This document shows, piece by piece, positions 9,336-18,792 of a DNA stretch of 64,000 nucleotides (its first letter is position 1; each line of letters starts with the position of its first letter). The stretch covers positions 5,648,395 through 5,712,394 of the forward strand of contig RPFO01000104.1 in assembly GCA_009746045.1 (NCBI GenBank), given 5' to 3'. A model generated the notes under the pieces. That model did not search any database. It was given only the letters and a program-made list of their open reading frames with translations, and had not been told where the DNA came from. A program made the position numbers and the translations under genes. Source of the DNA: Mesostigma viride. Its lineage: Eukaryota > Streptophyta > Mesostigmatophyceae > Mesostigmatales > Mesostigmataceae.

Positions 9336-10751
9336 CTGTAGTAGTTAGCACGGAGCATGCCGATGCCGCAATGGCAGGTCACCAGGGGAGATAACAAAGG
9401 AAGGTTGCAAAGACAGGGTAAAGAAGGCAGGCCAGAAAGGCAGGTCCGGATGGCAGGTCGCAAAATGAACAGATGTCATTATGGCAGGTCACGATAGCAG
9501 AGGATAAAGGATGGCTGCATGAGGGGAGGAGGATAGTAAGATAAAACATGAGTATCGTGAGAAAAAAACATTAGTACGTACTGGCGAGGTGCCAAAGGGT
9601 GGAGGGGAAATCTAAATAAAAATCTTATCCTGCCACCCCCTGCTGAATGAGGGTTGTGATAGGAGGGGGGACATCCAGCCAAAACAGCACACTCCGTCAC
9701 TGGTCCGGCGCGGCACCTCGGGACGTGCAGCGAGCACCCAAAACCGGGAAAAATTTTGGCGCCAGAATTTTGGCGACGGAGTGCACTTCGGACGAAATTT
9801 TGAGGGTGGCGCCAAGGAAAAGTTTCAGGAGTGCACTCTTCCCGCCGGTCCGGCGCCTGGTTTAAGGACTAGGAGTGCGCTCTGGTGATCCTGCTAGCGT
9901 GATTCGGCGCTTGATATTTAGTGCAGGAGTCAGCTTTGACCATGCTGTACTTACAACTTACGCTGAGAACTTACCAAGTATTGGTTGATTCTAGGAAGAG
10001 GTATCAACTTTCAGGCCGGCGTCAGGTTGTTGTTGTTGATTCTGACACCGGACCTGGCGTTAGGCATCGTCTTTTCTTCTTGACGTTCTTGCAAGTTGCA
10101 AACCACCATCGCACCAACAACCAGCCTGAAGCCGGAGCACTGCAGTACAAAATGTTGAATCATCATTGAACTGCTCCTACTTGGAGCCCATGCGAACAGT
10201 ATCTCTTACTAAGAGCTTCTACTAAGAGATGCTATAAAAAGTGCCACGGTCGTACAACCAACGTAGCACGTAGCACACTCCCAAAGTTGCCGTTTTCGAT
10301 CCGGCGTAGCCTTTTGGCTGACAGAGCGCACTCGGCCATTTTTCATTTTGGCTGGCGCCGGGCGGCGCGGTAGGCCGGTCGAGGGAGCGCGCTCTTGTGC
10401 AATTTTAGGGGGGAATGTCCCCCTCCTCTTGTGATGACATCTGCCTGCGGACATGGCGGAGCCCACGACGTGGAGCACGGACTGGGACGCGATCGGGTAA
10501 AGTCAGCGATGGGTCGGCCCACCTCTCTTGTCAGGTTTCCCCAAACTAAGACGTCCCCGCTAAAATCCTAATGTGATTAGCAAAGTCAGCTAATAGCCAG
10601 CTTAATTTGAGTAGTCACACTTGGGGCCTCACAGAGCATCAAACCCGCATCATTCCGTGATCTTCCCCAACCCCTCCAGATATTTCTGCAAATATTTCTA
10701 TAAACATTTCCGCAAACATTTCCGCAACTGTCCGCAATAAGCGGCACGTAC
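9336..10751 (-). other. GT29 intron 15 with palindromic decamer cluster
   Basis: No exon was recognised. About 9686-10394 has at least seven versions of the palindrome GAGTGCACTC (for example 9829-9838, 9873-9882, 10324-10333 and 10385-10394). It also has repeated ATTTTGGCGCC-like modules near both ends, suggesting an old DNA element with weak inverted ends. Confidence 0.5.
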
Positions 10752-10883
10752 CAGGTGTCCTGCCATTGTGGCGATTGGCCCCGTTGTCCTTGTTGCCCCC
10801 GCGTGCCGGTGCCAGATGGCCTCATCCCCAGCCGCAGCCGGTGCGTGTCGGACATGACCCCGAAATAAATGGACAGCGCCCAC
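10752..10883 (-). CDS. GT29 gene, exon 15 (start of motif S)
   Basis: The acceptor CCCGCAG opens a 132-nt exon that reads WALSIYFGVMSDTHRLRLGM then RPSGTG and a Gln/Gly-rich insert, to donor CTG/GTACGT. Joined to exon 14 through a split Lys codon it gives a helix-rich stretch followed by 'RPSGTG', equivalent to the 'PSTG' start of sialyl motif S. The insert after RPSGTG is unusual: in most GT29 proteins the next residues run straight into the 'LLA..CD.V' helix. Phase 2 on both sides agrees with its neighbours. Confidence 0.72.
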
Positions 10884-11304
10884 CTGCGGGGAGCGTGCCG
10901 CGAGAAAGCGTGCCGCCAGAGACATGCACATAAGTGGGTGGTGTCATGCATGGGATGCATGGAGGGAGGAAAAAGAAATGGCGATCTTACATGCTAGACA
11001 AGCGGCTGACGGCAGGCATTGGCAGATAAGCCATCGACGTGATGGTGGAAGGGCAAGCGTCGGGACGCGGGAGGCAGCATCAGGATATGTCACGATGGTA
11101 CCATGGCGGTGTGCCAACATGCCGATACGGCCCATTCCATTCAACGATACGAATACTAACTGCATTACCCACGGAATCACACCGGATGTCGACACGCAAG
11201 CTGCCTCGAGCTGTGCTTACGCAGCAGACAGAGGGGCATGTGTGTTGCGGAGAGTTCAGATAAGGTCTTGGGGGAGGGACAGTTTGGTGTGCAATAGGTT
11301 TGGT

Positions 11305-11372
11305 GCAGTTTGGTGCACAAGAGTTCGAGTGCAGTTTGGTGCACAAAAGTTTGAGTGCAGTTTGGTGCACAA
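11305..11372. repeat. 26-bp tandem repeat, about 2.6 copies
   Basis: CAGTTTGGTGCACAA recurs at 11306, 11332 and 11358, each copy containing the palindrome TTTGGTGCACAAA-type core. Confidence 0.85.
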
Positions 11373-11838
11373 AAGGTTTCTTTGGGTGAACCAAGCAACC
11401 ACACTTCCTGCACAATGCCAAGGGGAGATTCAGGGGTAGACGGAAATGGAATGCAGTGCCTTGAATAAAATTTTGGATCAAACCAGACCCATGCCTGGCC
11501 CAAGGCCTAACAGGAGTTCTCCGGTAAGAATCTCCCCAGCTGTTACTCAAATTATTATTATTACTATTATTTACCCAAGCCACTTTGAGGGCATGAGCCA
11601 ACTTCCACAAGCCCGAAGTGTGATGAAACCTACAGTGCCAAGTGGGATGCCTGCACTAATGGAAAGGCCCAAGACAAAGCTATACATAGTACAACGACTA
11701 AACAGGGATGCAAGCATTCAGGGTAAGGCTTCAAAGCCAGCTCCATTAAAATTAGAAACAGGGATATCAAGTGCAATAAGTAGGGATGCCAGCGGTGCAG
11801 CGTACCAAACAGGGATTGAATTCAACTGAGGCTCGCAG

Positions 11839-12305
11839 CTGCATCGCGTGGGTACCACTAGAGGAACCACCAACCCTAATACCCAATAAGCACGTAGACT
11901 GCATCGCGTGGGTACCACTAGAGGAACCACCAACCCTAATACCCAATAAGCACGTAGACTGCATCGCGTGGGTAGCAATAAAGGAACCACCAACCCTAAT
12001 ACCCAATAAGCACGTAGACTGCATCGCGTGGGTACCAATAAAGGAACCACCAACCCTAATACCCAATAAGCACGTAGACTGCATCGCGTGGGTACCAATA
12101 AAGGAACCACCAACCCTAATACCCAATAAGCACGTAGACTGCATCGCGTGGGTACCAATAAAGGAACCACCAACCCTAATACCCAATAAGCACGTAGACT
12201 GCATCGCGTGGGTACCAATAAAGGAACCACCAACCCTAATACCCAATAAGCACGTAGACTGCATCGCGTGGGTACCAATGAAGGAACCACCAACCCTAAT
12301 ACCCA
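11839..12305. repeat. 60-bp minisatellite, 7.8 copies
   Basis: The units are nearly identical and exactly 60 bp, with a few substitutions (ACTAGAGG versus AATAAAGG) dividing the first two copies from the rest. The period is a multiple of three, so three frames stay open (20-residue repeats), but nothing favours translation. It sits in an intron of the GT29 gene. Confidence 0.95.
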
Positions 12306-12761
12306 ACGAGGAGGAAAGGCGCCCTAGCATCTCTCACTGCCTGGGGGGGCAAGCCACAGAGTACTTTCGCTGCATCGTGGTGCAGGCACAACTGTGGGTG
12401 CAATAAGACCTTGCGTTGGCAAACAACGGGCGGATGCCTCGCCGTAGCGGGTCCAGAACTTGCTCTTTCGGCCGTACAAAGGGACCGCAGCAAAGGCAGG
12501 GGCTCTTGTGACTTCAAGTATTCAAAAGCATTGCCTTTAAGCCACAGCGCTGCCTCCAGACAGGACGCGTGAGGGCCGGTGTGGGAGAATCAAATACTCA
12601 AAGGTTAGGGATCTCGTAGCATGCCAAAGTGCTGCCTCCAGAGACGACTCGTGAAAGACGGGTGTGGGAGGATATAACGGCCTCTCCCGGGGCGTGAGGG
12701 CTCTGAGGAGCATTCCCTGGGTGGAACCAAACAGGGCTGCCAGAAGTGGAAGTCCACATAC

Positions 12762-12850
12762 TTGACCATGTCGTCCGACAGGAAGTGGAAGCTGGCGAGG
12801 GACAGCCCCTCCCGCACGGCCATCAGAGGTGACCGCCCGTCCTTGGACGC
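12762..12850 (-). CDS. GT29 gene, exon 14
   Basis: The acceptor CTCCACAG and the strong donor AA/GTATGT bound an 89-nt exon. It reads ASKDGRSPLMAVREGLSLAS, then FHFLSDDMV and the first two bases of a Lys codon. This is the segment between motifs L and S, where GT29 enzymes have a 'Ls..fv.y/w' helix. Phase 0 in and phase 2 out match exons 13 and 15. Reading through the donor gives a plausible but unsupported extension. Confidence 0.75.
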
Positions 12851-13512
12851 CTGTGGAGGGGTACGTGGGACCCACCCATGCGACACGCATGCCAGGAAAG
12901 GAGCCGGCGAGCGCGAGGGGAGGGCAAACAATGAGGGCGAGAGGTGAGAGGCCCGAGGCGAGGGGTCAGGGGCACTTGTGAGGCAGCAGGAGGGCACGGC
13001 ACGACGAGGCACACCGGCGGAAGCATGAGGCGAGGTTGAAGTGCATGGTTGAAGTGCAAGATAATGCTGACTTCCGCAAGGTTGGTTGCCACGCCCAGAC
13101 AACTCAGCACGCGCAGGGGCCCACGACAGCGTGCTCGCAGGCAAGCAAACGCAGGTACGTGCAGGATGTGCCCCGAGCCTCTCGTCCCCTACCCAGTTGC
13201 CAGGAACACGCCATCAGTGACAGATGCCACGTCTGCCTCGCCAAAGATAGCACACTGGAGAGGGCCCGCCACCGTGCATCACCACATGCGTTTGCAACCC
13301 TTTGCTGCCCTGTGCTGCCCTGTGCTGCCGCGACGCATCGTGTCATCACAGCGCAGGAGAGCCATGGCACGGGTCGGCAAGAGACCACAAGACTCCGCAA
13401 GGCCTGGCAATGCCTCGCAAAACCAAATGATGGTCCCACTGGACCTGGCTTCATCTTAGCCCTGGCATCTTCTGGGTGGCCAACTAGTGTCAACTGGCTG
13501 CCGCCGCCCTAC
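12851..13512 (-). other. GT29 intron 13, nothing recognised
   Basis: GC-rich intron between donor GTAGGG and acceptor CTCCACAG. No repeat array or exon was seen. Confidence 0.5.
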
Positions 13513-13616
13513 CCTCAGCACGCTGGGCTCCCAGAACACGAGCGACTGGCCCGTGACGTCATCGGGAGCTCCCTCGTTGGCCGCCAGCCTGCGCAGGTCC
13601 TCCCCCGTGACCAATC
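13513..13616 (-). CDS. GT29 gene, exon 13
   Basis: The exon is 104 nt. Two bases complete a codon, then come LVTGEDLRRLAANEGAPDDV and TGQSLVFWEPSVLR, ending at donor AGG/GTAGGG. The 'SLVFWEPS' strand corresponds to the region after motif L in GT29 proteins (commonly 'hhflyPes'). The incoming phase 1 must be supplied by an exon I could not place with certainty. Outgoing phase 0 fits exon 14. Confidence 0.7.
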
Positions 13617-14603
13617 CTGCGCGGCCCCGCAGGTATGTATAAACACACATGTAGGGTCGCGGTGGTGGCCACCGGACACGGGCGCAGGGTGCAGGAGCAT
13701 GCGAGGGGGGAGAGTGCGAGGTGAGGCAGGTGGGTTGCTAGGAAGAGCAGGAAAGAAAGAAAAGCAAGCAAGAGAGAAAAGAAAAAAGAGAAGCAAGGCG
13801 AGGAGAAAAAAGAGAAGCAAGGGGCGGGGAGAACCCGGTTTGCAGGACAGCCCACCCAGAAACCCTTAGTTTTTGGGCTCGAGCTACCTGGTGTCGTGGA
13901 CGGCGCGGGTCTGTGTGCAACCAGACGCGCACATACACACAGGATGTGTAAATGGAGCTGGTGTCGGGAAGAAATCCACGTTGCACTAGTAACCAACGAT
14001 GCCAGGGAGGTGGCTGCAACAGTGCAACCAGGCGTTGTTGAGCTGCCCAAACGAGCCAAATGTGACAGCTAGCAGCAGCAGCAAAGGAGCAGCTGCCACG
14101 AATGGCCGTGCCCAGTGACGGTTACGCTGGCAAGTATCCATATGGCATGCTGGCATACGACGGCTATGCTGGCGCACTTTCGGACAAGCTGGCAAACGGT
14201 GGCTATGCTGCTTTACAGCATCCGTGCTGGCATGCGATGGTAATGCTGGCGTACAGGTGGTGCTGGCACGCGGCGGCCATGCTGGCATGGGAAGGGTGCT
14301 TGCATACCCCAGTCATCCAGGCATAAGTTTAGTGGCTAGGTGTTGGTGGCGATTACGATGGACGGCATAGGGTGTTCTGCTGGCATGGGAAGGATAGTTA
14401 TCATTGCATGTTGTATACACATTATATACAACGGCTATTGTTAACCTTATGCTAAGTTATCATCGCATGTTTATACATATTATATACAACGGCTATTGTT
14501 AACCTAATGGCAATCACAACGGCGTACGTACGTAGCGTCGTGCGCGTGCCTGCGATCTTCCCCTCACGACCCGGCGCGCCTAACCCGATCCGAAACACCT
14601 GCA

Positions 14604-14801
14604 GGGGAGGAGGAGGAGGAGGAGGAGGAGGGAGGAGAGGAGGAGGAGGAGGAGGAGGAGGAGGAGGAGGAGGAGGAGGAGGAGGAGGAGGAGGAGGAGG
14701 AGGAGGAGGAGGAGGAGGAGGAGGAGGAGGAGGAGGAGGAGGAGGAGGAGGAGGAGGAGGAGGAGGAGGAGGAGGAGGAGGAGGAGGAGGAGGAGGAGGA
14801 G
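14604..14801. repeat. (GGA)n microsatellite, about 65 copies
   Basis: Almost pure GGA on the plus strand, so TCC in the sense of the GT29 transcript. It is intronic. It produces spurious poly-Gly, poly-Ser, poly-Leu and poly-Pro ORFs. Confidence 0.97.
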
Positions 14802-14948
14802 ATAGCGGCAAGTGACAACGCCCAGGTGAGAGCCATGGGACCGCGCATGGGACGATGCACATGTGTGAGAAGGCAATGAGGAGCGCTCCCAATTATGTTG
14901 GTGTACTAGGTGCATTATTATGCCACTGATTCACCATCATGGGCCCGA

Positions 14949-15152
14949 ATGAACAAGGGGAGTAGACGCCTGTGCTTGGGTGTGATGATACTTGGGTGGC
15001 TACTGGCCGGGAAGTGCTTGGGGCAGGTTGCATTGGCTGAAGCCGAGGAACCGATACACGCTGCAAACGCAGACACCGGAGCAGCGAGCACCTCGTCCGC
15101 TGTTGGTGTGCGCAGGACAGCCTCCCCCCTTGTTCAAACCCATGCCATATAA
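14949..15152 (+). CDS. Small ORF with signal-peptide-like start, antisense in intron
   Basis: A 67-codon ORF begins MNKGSRRLCLGVMILGWLLA then GKCLG, a textbook n-region, hydrophobic core and small-residue cleavage site. A 40-residue Ala/Ser/Thr-rich tail follows to TAA. It lies antisense to the large GT29 gene, within an intron. No homologue is recognised. It could be a chance ORF or the first exon of an unseen gene; a GT in GTTG/GTGTGC could serve as a weak donor. Confidence 0.2.
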   Translation: MNKGSRRLCLGVMILGWLLAGKCLGQVALAEAEEPIHAANADTGAASTSSAVGVRRTASPLVQTHAI

Positions 15153-15570
15153 TATACACTGCGGCCACAGGATGCCATAGCAGCAAATGGTTGGTCTCAC
15201 TAATATGGTATTATACAGTGATGGAAGGCCGCAATCGTAATTAAGTGACCAGAGCCCGTGCCCGTGCCCATACCCGTGCCTGAGCCTGTGCCCGTGCCCT
15301 GGCACTGCCACCATATCACACGGTACCAGCCAACCAACCACTCGTCTGCCGTCAGGAAATTCTAAAAGGGGTCTACCTTGTTAGGACTTCTGCATGGATA
15401 TCTGAGGACTAACAAAAACCGTGTTTCATGCCAGCTGTAGCAGCCATGCTCAAAAACCATCCCCATCCACACACTACAGCATGCCCTTCCAACGCGCGGC
15501 CTTCCAGTTCGGGGGTTGCTCCAACGATTTAATTTAATTCCCATTTCTGCCGAGTGCGGCGACCACTCAC

Positions 15571-15658
15571 TGCATTGTGCCGGTCGATAGCTGCGCCATT
15601 GCCCGGTGCTGCGCTCAGCAGAGCCCTCGCCCCACCCACGACGGCACACGTTGTAAAC
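15571..15658 (-). CDS. GT29 gene, exon 11 (sialyl motif L)
   Basis: The acceptor GGGAACAG and donor GCA/GTGAGT bound an 88-nt exon. One nucleotide completes an Arg codon from exon 10, followed by FTTCAVVGGARALLSAAPGN and GAAIDRHNA. 'CAVVG......LL.....G..ID.H..' is sialyl motif L, the CMP-sugar binding signature that defines GT29. The cysteine is the one that pairs with the motif S cysteine in characterised enzymes. Phase 2 in and phase 0 out. This is the strongest single piece of evidence for the family assignment of the whole gene. Confidence 0.9.
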
Positions 15659-16381
15659 CTGTTCCCGCAACGTGCCGCACATACACGTCGTTGGCGTGGG
15701 CCCAGGGGGGGAGTAGAGTCAGGAGAGAAGAGAAGGCGACAAAGTCTGGAGAGAGGAAAAAGGGAACAGAGTCCGGAGAGAGGAAAAGGCAAGGGTTCTG
15801 CATTGGGGTCTTAAACCACAGCCCCCCCCCCCCTCCCCGAATCCGGAAGCTGGCAGTCCAGGCGACACAACCTTTGCCTGCCCGCCGCGAGAAAGGTTTC
15901 GCTCGTCTGCAATAACTACAGAACTGGATCCAACAACTTTCGATTCCAACCACCATGGTGGTCTTGCGCAGTTGGAGGAGTGCAAACCGTGGCGGTCCAC
16001 AGCAGCACTGCCGCTTGCCAAAGCAACTCCAGATCTCAAAGGACCCAAAATGACAAATGCGGTCCTAAGAAGCTCGTGGATGCCCCCTGGTCTCTGCTAC
16101 GGTGAACCCTGTGGAGATCGAACAAGGTGATCCTCTTGCTACGCCGAACCCTGTCGTGATCGAATGCGATCAATTTGAACCGTGTGACTAGGTCACGGAG
16201 CACACATCCTCAATGGGATGAATGATGGTGGGGGCGGGGGACTGACAGGCCCATCAAATCTAATCCTAGCCTCCTGGTGCAAGTTACGAGAGCCCCACAC
16301 CGCTCGCATGATGACCGCACGATTTCTTGATACCCGTGATCCTTATAATGACCGCCAGCTGGCACAGCATCCCTCTCTCAC
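15659..16381 (-). other. GT29 intron 10, nothing recognised
   Basis: It contains a GAGAGGAAAAGG-rich stretch (15715-15795) and a C10-type run near 15825. No further exon was seen. Confidence 0.45.
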
Positions 16382-16668
16382 CGCTGCGTGAGCGGCCGGA
16401 ACGCCCTCACGGTGGCCCCCAGGAGTTTCGCCCCCGACGACAGGCTACTGGCCGCCGCAACGCCCCCGCCTCCACCCTGGTTGGTAGGCTGCGTGGCCTG
16501 CTCGCTGCTGCGATCCACCGCGCCACCATCCCCAGTGCCGGTAGTTAGTGCTGCGGAAGCCGCGGCCGCGGAGCAGCGAGCGCCTGCGCGCAGGTCGGCC
16601 GTGGTGCAGCGGGGGCGGGGGGACTTGAGGGGCTCCCAGCCAGGGAGCGCGCGGAGTAGCCGTGACAC
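16382..16668 (-). CDS. GT29 gene, exon 10
   Basis: The acceptor CCCGTGCCAG and donor CG/GTGAGA bound 287 nt, phase 0 to phase 2. It begins VSRLLRALPGWEPLKS, passes through a Ser/Gly/Ala-rich disordered stretch with GGGGG, and ends ATVRAFRPLTQ plus two bases of an Arg codon. The last segment leads directly into motif L, where GT29 proteins typically have a short strand before the conserved Cys. The low-complexity middle is lineage-specific padding. Confidence 0.75.
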
Positions 16669-17291
16669 CTGGCACGGGGGGGAGGGCGAGTCATGCGTTG
16701 TCGACAATCAGTCCGTGTGTCCTTAGGTCCAACACCATGCACGAGAACAGGAGGCTGTGCTGGCAAGGGGGGGTGGGGGTGGGGGTGAGGGGGGGGGGGG
16801 GGGGGGGGGGGGGGCGGGGTCCTGGCTGCTATGCAGCCAAGCTTGTTACGCAGCACGGCACCACGCTGGGCTTAAAGCTCACAAAAAAATAGCCAAGACA
16901 CCAGGCTCGAGATTAATGACACATAACTGCGGTTTAGACCCACGCGGGGACTTGACATGCCTCGCCCACACCCCCAAGTAAAGGGGTGGAGCAAGCATGA
17001 TGTATGGGCTAGAGCAAACATATAACTGGGCTGATCAGACACTTCGATCCCCCTCCATCAGCCAGCATGACACCCAGGTCCTTAGCCCATATGCCGAAAG
17101 AAGGGCACGACCAATACAGCATCAACATGGTGCGACAATTACCTCAGGGGACACCCCCTACCCCCTATCCCCTACTGCCTACTGCCTACCCCCTTCGTCA
17201 CCAATGTCAACCACCTGTTGCGACTCTTACATTTTGATACCTTACCTTAAACTTTTCCCTGCCTACCCCCTTGGCCACCAATGGCACGCAC
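16669..17291 (-). repeat. Intron 9 with G26 homopolymer
   Basis: The intron contains a G26 run at 16789-16814, preceded by GGGGGTGGGGGTGGGGGTGA, a strong candidate G-quadruplex on the plus strand (C-rich in the transcript). Runs of this length are prone to assembly error. No exon was recognised. Confidence 0.7.
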
Positions 17292-17371
17292 CTGCTGCGG
17301 CGCCTGCTGGCAGGTATCCATGTCCTCCAAGCAGCCCACCAGCGCGCGCTCCGACACATCCAGCTCGCCAT
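17292..17371 (-). CDS. GT29 gene, exon 9
   Basis: The acceptor GGCCACACAG and donor CAG/GTGCGT bound 80 nt. Two bases plus the G left by exon 8 make an Asp codon, then GELDVSERALVGCLEDMDTC and QQAPQQ. Together with the end of exon 8 this forms an amphipathic helical segment ahead of the catalytic domain. Phase 1 in and phase 0 out agree with both neighbours. Confidence 0.7.
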
Positions 17372-18792
17372 CTGTGTGGCCACCAGCGTTTGGTGCACAG
17401 GACCAGAAAAATGTTATATCTTTTAAGATCACTGAGCTCCCAAGAAGACCAGCATTTGATTGAACACAATAAGTAGAGCCCTGCCACAAATGCAGCAGTT
17501 AACCGTGGCCTTAAGGTTTCTCAATCTGCACGCGGAAGCAAGAAGCCTCCAGGGTGGGAGGGAGGGAGGGGAAAGTAACAATTGCGGATCATTGCCAGCC
17601 TAGCTTGCTTAAGGCATGGTCTGCCGACACATAAGCTGACATCATCCTAAATTATGTAACACCGGCATGCGTCACACGCCGGCCTGAACAGCGCTGAAAA
17701 CGCCACTACAAACAACGTGGCCACGCACCCCCAGGCTAGTGCGTTATAACCGCACAGGTAGTTGTACCAGGTTCTGGAGACTGACGAACACAAAACTCGC
17801 CCATCGGCCCCTTGGGCCGATCCGAATCCACTATACAATAATTAATCACGACTCACTAAAAATACCAAATCAGTCAAAGATTCGTTAAGCAACCAGCCGA
17901 CCCTACAGGTCCCCAGCTAATCTCAGCCGGTGCAACCAAATACGAATCTTTGCAAGCAAGTCGTATAAGCCCTACAATTCATTTTCTCGGACCACTAATT
18001 AATAGCCACCGACCCTTATAAACAACCGGGTCATCCAAGGAAAATTCATGCGAACATGAGACCCTTTGTACAGATCGAATTAGTCCGCCCATGTCGCAGA
18101 CAGCCTTCCACATGCAGGCCAAGGCATAGCGGCCCTATCTTCCCCGCATGCGCTAATTAAACTATATTCAGATAATCCCGATTCCTTTAGGACAGTGGGC
18201 AGTAGTTGACACACGGTGCAGCTGGCAGCAGCCAACATATAGCTTGGCGGAAAGTAGTTAACACATGGTGTAGCAGGCAGCAGTCAACATACAGCGTGGT
18301 GGGTAGTAGTCAGCACACAGTGCAGCGGGGGGCAGCAATATCGCCCGCGTGGAGGGGACTAGCGAGGACATGTAGGCAATAGCGGTGAAGCAGATCCCTA
18401 TAACACGCCTTGGAGCACACCCACGGAACTTGTAAGTGATAAAAATTATTTCCATAAGTATAGTTTCTCCGCACGCCACTCATGTGGAGGGCCCAGCCAC
18501 TATACACCGTAGTCCCCCCCCTGCCCCCACCCCCAAAGATACCCCAACCCTGCCAAGCCCCCCCCCCAGAGCTGCCACACATACACACACACATACACAT
18601 ACGCACACAAATAGCCTCAAGAGCACTTGTTACAGAGCAACGTAGCAGGCCCCACATGCGCATGGCAACTGCATAGCCCGTCGACATGGTGTTCGTCCCT
18701 CAAAAGTGACTACGTCCAACACTGACGTTCCAAAATGCCACGCTTATGTCACTTGACCCTAGATCGACTCATAGCTTCAAACCACAGCTCAC
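17372..18792 (-). other. GT29 intron 8
   Basis: No exon was seen. 18196-18335 is a 58-bp imperfect tandem (AGTAGTTRACACAYRGTGYAG-like units, about 2.3 copies). 18520-18610 is C-rich, then a CA-dinucleotide tract. 17650-18180 is moderately AT-rich with no recognised content; a 63-codon minus-strand ORF at 17647-17838 has one hydrophobic stretch and no known relative. Confidence 0.5.

Larger units (their letters stand above)
10884..12761 (-). other. GT29 intron 14
   Basis: No exon was recognised. It contains the 26-bp and 60-bp tandem arrays listed separately and, at about 12540-12680, an imperfect duplication of roughly 70 bp sharing GCTGCCTCCAGA and GTGTGGGAG. Confidence 0.55.
13617..15570 (-). 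other. GT29 introns around an unresolved small exon
   Basis: Motif-L exon 11 leaves in phase 0 and exon 13 needs phase 1, so at least one exon is missing here. The best candidate ends at donor CACCAG/GTAGCT (13883/13884) and begins after an AG at about 13957; in the required frame it reads LHLHILCVCARLVAHRPAP. A different frame reads VYVRVWLHTDPRRPRHQ, which looks more like the residues following motif L but has incompatible phase. Other contents are purine-rich DNA (13735-13820), imperfect GCTATGCTGGC repeats (14104-14300), a 60-bp duplication (14393-14512) and the (GGA)n tract. Confidence 0.45.

Noticed and set aside
11786-12406. A 206-codon ORF with 20-residue repeats over the 60-bp array
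   Set aside because: The opposite strand is equally open in two frames, and the array lies inside an intron of the GT29 gene.
14452-14915. Poly-Pro, poly-Ser, poly-Leu and poly-Gly ORFs
   Set aside because: They are translations of the (GGA)n tract in different frames.
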